DNA from: Candidatus Omnitrophota bacterium
GTDB lineage: Bacteria; Hinthialibacterota; Hinthialibacteria; Hinthialibacterales; Hinthialibacteraceae
Length of the DNA stretch: 57,059 bases
Assembly (NCBI GenBank): GCA_003598175.1
Contig: QZKN01000114.1
Span: forward strand, 1-57,059
Reading direction: 5' to 3'
Shown here: positions 44,092 to 51,174 of the stretch, piece by piece
Layout: each line of letters starts with the position of its first letter
Position numbering within the stretch: position 1 is the first letter of the stretch
Position numbers and translations under genes: made by a program
The notes under the pieces: model-generated
Databases searched by the model: none
Seen by the model: the letters and a program-made list of their open reading frames with translations, nothing else
Told to the model about the DNA's origin: nothing

Positions 44092-44913
44092 GACGTTTCC
44101 ACCGGACGAATTGATCAGGCTGATTGCCTACGGTTCGTTGGGATGACCGGTATCCCAATCGTTGGATGGGCGCCCCCGTGGGTGTTCGAGCAAATTGCGC
44201 TGAATGGTCAGATTACCCGCTCCGCCTTGCGCAAAAATGGAGCTGTTCGATCCCCCTTCGTTTCCAAACGAAAGAGGCCCGCCGATACGATCCCAAAACG
44301 TGACGCAATAGTCTTCGACGACGATGTCATGCCGTCCGCGTTCAATCGAAATGCCATGCCGCGCCGCGTTTTTGAGCTCGATGCCGCGCAGGATCACGTA
44401 ATCCGCATCGGTGATCGCGGTACAATCGGCGGCGTTGATCACATCGATGGTGGTTTTCGCGCCTTCGGCGGGTGTGATGAGAAGATAAGCGTCCGGCGCG
44501 CCCGATTCTCGAATCGTTATCGGTTCATTCAACACCCCATCCGGCAAATACGTTACCTTTCCTATGGGAACTCGGTCGGTTTTGGTTCGCGTCTGGAACT
44601 CGATTTGCTTTTCCTCGCTCCGCAGCCGGATCTCATAGTTTGTGTCCGGTTTCAAGCCGATGTTGCTTCCGCGATACTCCTGATTGCGCGCGTCGCGCCA
44701 CCGGCTCAACGCGGTCTGCCAATTGTCCGCCCCGCTTTCGCGATAGCGCACTTCACATTCCCCGTGATTCTGCGATGGATAATAAATACCGATGCACTCG
44801 AACGTCGTAACCGCGTGAATCTTCGCCTCGTCAGCCGCAGCGAACGCATAAATCTCCGCATAAAAGAAACACAGAATCGATAGACTCAGAAATGAAGTGA
44901 CATGGAATTTCAT
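44092..44913 (-). pseudogene. Broken fibronectin/parallel beta-helix secreted protein gene
   Basis: A signal peptide (MKFHVTSFLSLSILCFFYAE) leads to a fibronectin-like domain (YEIRLRSEEKQIEF) and the beginning of a right-handed beta-helix (ADYVILRGIELKNAARHGIS). At 44128-44130 a TAG stops the frame after GHPNEP, yet the same frame resumes as AISLINSSGGNV, which fits the usual continuation of such proteins (one base from CAG, Gln). Homology then fades, and the rest of the helix domain is missing before the next gene. Full-length relatives are often 500-700 aa. The intact part is 261 aa. A recently inactivated carbohydrate-binding or lyase-like gene is likely. Confidence 0.65.
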
Positions 44914-45087
44914 TGCAAAATTCTTTCCGCATTGAACAACTGCTTGAAATGGGTATTCATTGGTAGCATATCGCTCGTGATCCATAAAGTCGAATGCACA
45001 ATAAATCCGACGAAAATGTAACGCCGCCGTCTCGGCGGCTTTTCCGGAAACCTACACCAAAAATTCGATTGGCGTAAAATACTCATA

Positions 45088-46425
45088 ATGAAATCAATTG
45101 ATTTGCAGGTTGCCATGAAACAGAACACAACGTTTTCTCGATCCCATCCCGCGTCGCAATCGTTGGAAGAACGCCTGAAACAGGCGTTGCAAAAACGCGA
45201 GCAAATCGAAAAGGATTACAAAGACCAAAAACAGAAATATTGGACCATCCTTTTCATCGACGTGTCCTATTCCGCCAAACCCATTTTCGAACTGGGGGAG
45301 AACGTCGCCAACACGATGTTCGATTTGTATCAAAAAATGGTGCGCGGTGTCCTGTTGAAGATGGGCTCCTGCTTTATCGAAGCCGGCGGCGGTCCGCAGA
45401 TCGTCTGCTGTTTCGAAGATCCCGCTGCCGCCGTCCTTGCCGCCGGCGCCGTGCAAACCACGATGCGGGACTGGAACAAGGAACAGGACGAAATTCTTCG
45501 CATCCAACCCGCCATCGGCATTCATCAAGGCTATATTGTGTATCAAGACGATCTCATTCATCAATCGAATACGAACAACATGGCCAAACGAGTGCAAACC
45601 GAGGCAAAACCGGGACAAATTTTCGTCTCCTCGCATATGGCCGAAACCCTGGAAGGGGATCCCCGTTTTACGTTTCGTTTTTCTCATACCGCCAATTTAA
45701 AAAATATTCCCGAACCGCAGGATATTTTTGAAGCCGCGCTTCGGACCCAGGTTTCCATCGATCCCGACACGGCGTTTGCTGATAATGCGGAATCCGCCGA
45801 GGCGACTAAAAAATCAATAGGGGGAAAAGTCGCACATCAATGGGTGATGGTGTATATTGACGTGTGCGAATCGACGAAGAAATTTTGGAGTTACGGCGAC
45901 CGTGAGGCCAGCGAATTGATTCGCCAGTATCAAGTTTTGTGCAAAAAGATGTTCGAGGACAATCATTGTTGCTTCGTGCAGTCGTGCGAAGGAGATCAAA
46001 TCGTGGCCGCGTATGAGTTGGATGACGCCGACGGAGCGGCGGTGGCGTCCATCAATATCATGCAAGGATTGTTTCGCAGAAATGTGAGTTTGCCCCAACA
46101 CAAGCAAGTACGGGCCGCGATTGGCATTCACGTCGGTGAAATGTTATTCGAGGGAGAGGAATTGGTGCAAACGAAAGACATGCGCGTGGGGAAATCCATC
46201 CAATCATTGGCGACCGCCGACGAGATCCTGTTGTCGAAAGAAGTATTCAGCCTTTTCTGCGAGGTGGTGCGGCAACAAAACGAAGCCTGGGGAAAGAAGG
46301 AATTCGCCGGTTTGCCGGGTGAATATTCGATTTATACCATGAAATGGTTTCGCGCGCCGGCAAAAGTCACTTCCTACCGAAAACCACAAAGCGGTCCGCG
46401 AAAACCGCGAAGAACCACTTTTTAA
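45088..46425 (+). CDS. Tandem class III nucleotide cyclase, cytoplasmic
   Basis: A 445-aa soluble protein with two cyclase homology domains. An N-terminal coiled coil (LEERLKQALQKREQIEKDY) precedes domain 1 (about 52-215); domain 2 spans about 252-420. Domain 2 keeps both metal Asps (D258 in VMVYIDVCES, D303 in CEGDQIVAAYE) but lacks the Asn/Arg transition-state pair (VGKSIQ). Domain 1 has only the first Asp (D58) and GGGPQ in place of GD, but keeps Asn and Arg (NTNNMAKRV, R168). The domains therefore complement each other, like mammalian C1/C2. cAMP or cGMP cannot be told apart. ATG 45115 with AGG upstream is an alternative start. Confidence 0.85.
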   Translation: MKSIDLQVAMKQNTTFSRSHPASQSLEERLKQALQKREQIEKDYKDQKQKYWTILFIDVSYSAKPIFELGENVANTMFDLYQKMVRGVLLKMGSCFIEAGGGPQIVCCFEDPAAAVLAAGAVQTTMRDWNKEQDEILRIQPAIGIHQGYIVYQDDLIHQSNTNNMAKRVQTEAKPGQIFVSSHMAETLEGDPRFTFRFSHTANLKNIPEPQDIFEAALRTQVSIDPDTAFADNAESAEATKKSIGGKVAHQWVMVYIDVCESTKKFWSYGDREASELIRQYQVLCKKMFEDNHCCFVQSCEGDQIVAAYELDDADGAAVASINIMQGLFRRNVSLPQHKQVRAAIGIHVGEMLFEGEELVQTKDMRVGKSIQSLATADEILLSKEVFSLFCEVVRQQNEAWGKKEFAGLPGEYSIYTMKWFRAPAKVTSYRKPQSGPRKPRRTTF

Positions 46426-46471
46426 CCACGGATTCAACCGAGAAAACGTATTGCTTCTTTACGCGATCAAC

Positions 46472-46498
46472 AAAAAAGCCCACCGTGCAACGGTGGGC
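46472..46498 (-). terminator. Rho-independent terminator for the lipoprotein-like gene
   Basis: Read on the minus strand, GCCCACCG/CGGTGGGC (46498-46478) forms a perfect 8-bp stem with a 5-base loop, then six Ts. It follows the minus-strand gene ending at 46540; it may also separate the cyclase gene. Confidence 0.85.
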
Positions 46499-46539
46499 GT
46501 AACATCGCGGATTCATTTGTTTATTTTACATTCGTTACG

Positions 46540-47232
46540 TCATTCCAATGCAAGGATTGGAATGGTATCCGTTTCGCCGATGCCGGATTCGAAAAGTAAA
46601 TCATCTGCATCCAGGACGGGCAACTCAATTCCACCTGACAACGATTCATCCTGATCCTCATCGGTGATCTGAAAAGCCGGAACCTGGTCTTTTATGCCGT
46701 TCGGATGCGCATATTTGCTTTTTTCTTTAGCGGAAAGCCAAAAATCCGCCTTGAGAAAATCGCCAAAATTGTAGAATTTACGCGTCATGCCAATGCGGAA
46801 TTTGTAATCCGAACGTATGGTTACCTCGCTGGTGCGATTGCTGTGGTTAAACACGTCTCCACGGCTGGGAAGAATGGCGTAGTCGATCGCAAACGCCTGA
46901 TCGCGAAATACCTTGCCGGCTCGCAGCGGGCGCAAGACCGTATTGTAGAAATTCGCGGCGTTTTCCGCCGTATCCGAGATGAAGAAGTCGAACTTCGCGC
47001 CGATTCCCAGAGGTAATTTTCCGGCGAAGTGGTCATTTTGCTGCTTGATTTCGGTTCTTGGAGTGAATGGTTGATTGAGAGCGGGCGTCGAAGCAGTCCC
47101 TTGCATCGGCGCTTTTTGCGCCGTTTGCGATGTTGCGCAACCCATGCCCAATCCTATCGCACATACAATAAGTGAAAATAAACAGAGAACATGGAGTCGA
47201 TTCCAACTTGAAACACAAGATATGTTATCCAT
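46540..47232 (-). CDS. Putative lipoprotein of unknown function (230 aa)
   Basis: I do not recognise the family. The N terminus has a hydrophobic stretch (LHVLCLFSLIVCAIGLGMGC) ending in a Cys that could be lipidated, although the lipobox is imperfect. A low-complexity Thr/Pro/Gln linker follows, then a domain with FDFFISDTAENAANFYNTVL and RSDYKFRIGMTRKFYNFGDF, rich in aromatic residues, and an acidic tail (DEDQDESLSGGIELPVLDAD). ATG 47232 is chosen because GAGGG lies 5 bases upstream; a longer frame to 47277 would hide the leader. The gene has its own terminator. An envelope protein is the best guess. Confidence 0.65.
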   Translation of the reverse strand: MDNISCVSSWNRLHVLCLFSLIVCAIGLGMGCATSQTAQKAPMQGTASTPALNQPFTPRTEIKQQNDHFAGKLPLGIGAKFDFFISDTAENAANFYNTVLRPLRAGKVFRDQAFAIDYAILPSRGDVFNHSNRTSEVTIRSDYKFRIGMTRKFYNFGDFLKADFWLSAKEKSKYAHPNGIKDQVPAFQITDEDQDESLSGGIELPVLDADDLLFESGIGETDTIPILALE

Positions 47233-47685
47233 TTTACCCTCTCTATTCATGCAAGGTATATATATTATAACAAGCAAAACCTGTGCCTGCTTTTGGTATT
47301 GGATCGAATAATGGACACTTTCCTGATCCGCTTATACCTTATCATAACCCAACATCATTCATCACACAAATTTTTTGAATTATTTTTCTTGCCTTATCAA
47401 GCAAATAACACTTCCACCAATAAGAATCAGTCTTAAATAAATGGATACATGTCCTTATATAAAAGTGACATATGTACTGATCACTCGGATTGAGATGCGC
47501 ATATTCTTCAGATAAATTATTCCAAAATCATCATAGAAAACTTTTGCAAGTAACAATGATTTCAATTGAATCATTGCAAATCTCTTCATTATATGCGCCT
47601 GTCTCTGACTTATCCTTATTCATCGTAGTGTTTATAATCACAACTAACAAGTCCAGAACGATTCATATTATAATATCATAACAAT
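47233..47685. other. AT-rich intergenic stretch before cca
   Basis: About 450 bases with no convincing gene on either strand. A TATAAT at 47669-47674 sits only 12 bases before the cca start, so a very short or leaderless transcript is possible. No hairpin repeat of the types seen elsewhere was found here. Confidence 0.5.
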
Positions 47686-49170
47686 ATGCGATTAAACCTT
47701 TCTTTAGTTCCTTCGCCGGTTCAAATTATGCGGGACCTACTCGGCCCTGAAAAAACTTATGTCGTGGGCGGGATTTTGAGGGACTCACTTCTCGCCTCTT
47801 TTCCCACACCTATGCAAACGATTGAAGTGGTTAAGGGCAACGATTGGGATTTGGCGACGCCCATTCGGCCACGGGAAGTGCTGTCGCGGCTGCGAAAAGC
47901 CGGAATCACGGCGGTTCCGATCGGCATCGAGCATGGTACGGTTGCGGCAATTTTTTCCGGCGTGCAGTATGAAATTACAACGTTTCGCAACGATCTCGAA
48001 TATCGGGACGGGCGTCATCCGATCGTCCAATTCGCGGATTCGATCGAGGAAGATTTGAAACGCAGAGATTTTACTGTCAACGCATTGGCTCTGGATCTGG
48101 AATCCGGTGAACTGATCGATCTATTCAACGGTATTGAAGATTTGCGCGCTCGGCAAATCCGCACGGTGGGAGATCCGGAATGCCGTTTTCGCGAGGATTA
48201 TTTGCGAATGCTGCGAGCGGCGCGCTTTGCGGGAAAATTGCATGGAACGATTGAAACGGTTACTTTTCTAGCGATACGGAAAAATGCCCCGTGGATTCGC
48301 CATGTGTCAGCCGAGCGGATTCGGGAAGAAATCTTGAAGTTGCTGGCCTATGAAAAGCCTTCGCATGGATTTGAGTTGATGCATGAATGCGGATTGCTCC
48401 ATTATGTTTTGCCGGAATTGGAGGCGGGATTCGGCGTCCTGCAAAACCGTTTTCACTCGCACGACGTGGCGCGTCACATTTTGCTTTCCGTCGATGCCGT
48501 CAGCCATAAATACCCCTTTTATCGCTTTGTAACGCTGCTGCACGATCTCGGCAAGGTTCCCGCGAAGCGTTTTTTAGAACGCAAGGGTGATTATGTGTTT
48601 TACAGTCATCAATACATCAGCAAACGCATGGGCAAGCAAATCATGCGACGGCTGCGATTTTCCAATAAAGAGATCGAACAGTCTACTTCAATCGTAGAAA
48701 ATCATATGTACAATTTGAAACCGGATTTGTCGCAATCGGCGACGCGGCGCTTTTTGCGGAAATTGGGACGTGAAAACGTGGACGGTTTTTTACGCATGAG
48801 AATGGCGGATCGCAAAGGCAATTTGCTGAACAACGAAGGCTATGAAAAAGGAATCTTTCATTTTCTTCGCAACCTCCGCAAAATCGACCGCGACGAAGAT
48901 GCATTGAAAGTGCGTGATTTGAAGATTTCCGGCTATGATTTAATCGAAATGGGATTGAAGCCCGGTCCGATTTTCTCGACCATCCTCGATCAGTTGTTGG
49001 AAGAAGTCCTGGACGACCCATCGCTCAACGATCGCGCCTGGCTGCTCGCGCGAGCGAACGAATTTGCCGCGGAATTCAAACAGACGGGCAAAATCACGGT
49101 TACCGAACGCGCCGCGAACCGGGACGATGACGAAGACGAGGAAGGGGAAGAAAACGATCAATCCCAATAG
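47686..49170 (+). CDS. cca: CCA tRNA nucleotidyltransferase/poly(A) polymerase family
   Basis: A 494-aa class II nucleotidyltransferase that adds or repairs the CCA end of tRNAs. Motifs: YVVGGILRDSLL, the DxD pair in GNDWDLAT, RRDFTVNALALDLESGELID and REDYLRMLRAARFAGKL. A C-terminal HD phosphohydrolase-like domain shows FVTLLHDLGKVPAKR, as in bifunctional E. coli-type enzymes. An acidic tail (NRDDDEDEEGEENDQ) closes the protein. There is no ribosome site before ATG. It overlaps the pseudopilin gene tail-to-tail by 13 bases. A plain poly(A) polymerase role cannot be excluded. Confidence 0.93.
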   Translation: MRLNLSLVPSPVQIMRDLLGPEKTYVVGGILRDSLLASFPTPMQTIEVVKGNDWDLATPIRPREVLSRLRKAGITAVPIGIEHGTVAAIFSGVQYEITTFRNDLEYRDGRHPIVQFADSIEEDLKRRDFTVNALALDLESGELIDLFNGIEDLRARQIRTVGDPECRFREDYLRMLRAARFAGKLHGTIETVTFLAIRKNAPWIRHVSAERIREEILKLLAYEKPSHGFELMHECGLLHYVLPELEAGFGVLQNRFHSHDVARHILLSVDAVSHKYPFYRFVTLLHDLGKVPAKRFLERKGDYVFYSHQYISKRMGKQIMRRLRFSNKEIEQSTSIVENHMYNLKPDLSQSATRRFLRKLGRENVDGFLRMRMADRKGNLLNNEGYEKGIFHFLRNLRKIDRDEDALKVRDLKISGYDLIEMGLKPGPIFSTILDQLLEEVLDDPSLNDRAWLLARANEFAAEFKQTGKITVTERAANRDDDEDEEGEENDQSQ

Positions 49171-49805
49171 TCTTCGAAGATTTCCTGACGATACAAATCT
49201 CCTTCGCCCGGCCGAATCCGCAATTTACGCGATCTCCATATGTCGCCGTTGGACACCAAGCCATTCGAGGCGCGGTACGGAGTGGCGCGACGGCCAATGT
49301 ACCAATCAAACGTGTCTCCGTCCGGCCCGCAGGCGAAGAAAAGATAATGCGTGCCGATCGGCGCGTTGGCGCAGCCGCGATCTTCGTAACCATAAAAAAG
49401 TCCATTGGCGAACGGATCCTGCGGAATCGACGAAATATAGGCGACCGGCGTGGTCAGGCGCGCGTAAATCTGGCCGTTGAAAAAGTTATCGCCTAACGCG
49501 CCCTGCGTATTCACATTCGCCTGCTGCGGCGTCAGGCCGAAAAAGTGATACCCTTCCTCGAATTCGCAATGTTCGGCCTGTCCGACATCATTTCCATCGA
49601 TCAACCATTTGCCGGTATCCATGTGCCGTATAACGGCCTGATCGTCCAACATGCGCACGTCGGATTTGGTGCGCGCGATTTTGGCGCGAATCTGCGCGTT
49701 GAGAAAATTGGGAACGGCGATGGCGGCGAGAATGCCGATGATGGCCACGACGATTAACAGTTCGATGAGAGTGAACGCGTTTTTCATGGATCGATTCGTA
49801 TTCAT
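49158..49805 (-). CDS. Type II secretion/type IV pseudopilin-like protein
   Basis: A 215-aa protein with a class III prepilin leader: SMKNA then FTLIELLIVVAIIGILAAIA and VPNFLNAQ, with Glu at mature position 5. Position -1 is Ala rather than the more usual Gly, which is seen in planctomycete-like pseudopilins. The soluble part resembles large GspG-like proteins of these groups (GCANAPIGTHYLFFACGPDG, DTFDWYIGRRATPYRASNG). GAGAGAAGAG precedes ATG 49805; ATG 49787 just before KNAFTLIELL is an alternative. Its export would rely on PilB/GspE ATPases such as those at 34-39 kb, though no other secretion gene is adjacent. Confidence 0.88.
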   Translation of the reverse strand: MNTNRSMKNAFTLIELLIVVAIIGILAAIAVPNFLNAQIRAKIARTKSDVRMLDDQAVIRHMDTGKWLIDGNDVGQAEHCEFEEGYHFFGLTPQQANVNTQGALGDNFFNGQIYARLTTPVAYISSIPQDPFANGLFYGYEDRGCANAPIGTHYLFFACGPDGDTFDWYIGRRATPYRASNGLVSNGDIWRSRKLRIRPGEGDLYRQEIFEDYWD

Positions 49806-50022
49806 ACTCTTCTCTCGTTTTAATATATCGATCATGCCGATGATCGTTTCGATTTTACAATAAATCAATACTAAAATCGATGGCTTGCGATGGATTTCAA
49901 TGCAATGGGGACCTCATTCATTAAAGAAAGTATGGTTTGGCAGGATTCCTGTATTGACTCGAAACACAGAATGAGTATTTTGTACCTACAAATCGACGGG
50001 GGGCCGTACATCGATTTGACCT

Positions 50023-50108
50023 TCATGATCGGTTGATCACAACGAAGGATGAAAAATTGTGGTGCGGACCTCCGGTCTGCACGTGCAGGCTGGAAGCCCG
50101 CACCACAA
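50023..50108. repeat. Composite hairpin repeat, family A (copy 3)
   Basis: The shoulder CATGATCGGTTGATCACAAC, starting at 50024, runs through GAAGGATGAAAAA into a 52-base core at 50057-50108 (TTGTGGTGCGGACCTCCGG ... GAAGCCCGCACCACAA). The outer arms TTGTGGTGCGG and CCGCACCACAA pair. It lies in the leader region of the QPRT-like gene, with ATG 36 bases further on. The rest of the gap (49806-50022) shows nothing recognisable. Confidence 0.85.
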
Positions 50109-50144
50109 AATTTTCACATAAATTTCAAGAGACGAGGAAAAACC

Positions 50145-51167
50145 ATGATCGGCGACCGGCAGGCCATGATTGAAAATTTATATCAATATCAAGGACAATA
50201 CACACTCGAAAGCCGTTTGTATAAAACATCCGTGAGTTCGTTCATGAACGGCATGTTGGGGGAAGATTTGCAGGAATCCGGCTGCATTACCGCGATCGCC
50301 ATTTTTCAGCCGCACGATAGCGGCAAAGCCATGGTCAGCAGCAAGCAAAAGGGCATCCTGGCAGGGTTGGAAGAAAGCTGCCTGCTTCTCGACAATTACC
50401 GCTCGCAAGTGAGTTATCATCTGGCGATGAAAAATGGACGGTTGATCCGCGACGGCGATGCGTTGGAAGCGGATGAAGATCCGATTTTGTATTTGGAAGG
50501 AATCATTATCACCATTTTGGAAATCGAGCGTACGCTTCTCAATATTCTGCAACGGATGAGCGGCATCGCCACAGAAGTACACGAATTGCAGCAAGTCATT
50601 AAAAATTGCGGCTCCCACAGCCGACTTGCCGCCACACGAAAACTGCAATGGGGACGGATGGACAAAAAAGCGTTCATCGTGGGCGGCGGACTCAGCCATC
50701 GCCGTGGATTGTACGACACGATGATGATCAAAGATACGGAAATCGATTTCTGGCAGTACCTGGACGATTCCCAGGTTGATCAGAATACGAACGATCTGCG
50801 ATTGAAATGGGTTTTGGAGAGTGTTCAGCGCTGCTGGAATCAACGGCAGAATTCGAAAGGACTGATTGTCGAAGTGCAGTCGCAGGAGGAGGCGCTGGTC
50901 GTGGCTCGCACGCTCAAAGAGTTGCAAAACAACCGATATTATCCCTGTTCGATCATGCTCGATAATTTTTCGCCGCAGGAAGTCACTTCAACTCTCGAGC
51001 AATGCCGCGCGGAGGGGACGTATGATTGGACGTTATTCGAGGCGTCCGGAAATATGCAGGGGGAACGAATCATACAATTCGCGCAAACCGGAATTGACGT
51101 GATTTCGACGGGAAGCCCGACGCACTCCACCAACGTGCTCGATATTCATATGAAAGTACTGAAATGA
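50145..51167 (+). CDS. Divergent quinolinate phosphoribosyltransferase (NadC-like)
   Basis: A 340-aa member of the QPRT family, which makes nicotinate mononucleotide from quinolinate and PRPP. Recognisable parts are ILQRMSGIAT, VGGGLSHRRGLYDTMMIKD (179-197), IMLDNFSPQEV, LFEASGNM and VISTGSPTHS. The key RKTxPGLR motif is changed to RKLQWGRM at 165-172, so the Thr and Pro are lost, and the usual IKDNH becomes IKDTE. It is also about 50 residues longer than NadC. It might be an altered NadC, a ModD-like protein or an enzyme for another pyridine or base. AGGAAAAACC precedes ATG 50145. It converges with the M14 peptidase gene. Confidence 0.82.
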   Translation: MIGDRQAMIENLYQYQGQYTLESRLYKTSVSSFMNGMLGEDLQESGCITAIAIFQPHDSGKAMVSSKQKGILAGLEESCLLLDNYRSQVSYHLAMKNGRLIRDGDALEADEDPILYLEGIIITILEIERTLLNILQRMSGIATEVHELQQVIKNCGSHSRLAATRKLQWGRMDKKAFIVGGGLSHRRGLYDTMMIKDTEIDFWQYLDDSQVDQNTNDLRLKWVLESVQRCWNQRQNSKGLIVEVQSQEEALVVARTLKELQNNRYYPCSIMLDNFSPQEVTSTLEQCRAEGTYDWTLFEASGNMQGERIIQFAQTGIDVISTGSPTHSTNVLDIHMKVLK

Positions 51168-51174
51168 AGGAGTC

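Noticed and set aside
43832..44158. 108-codon minus-strand gene
   Set aside because: It overlaps the sialidase end and the broken beta-helix gene and has no ribosome site or motif.
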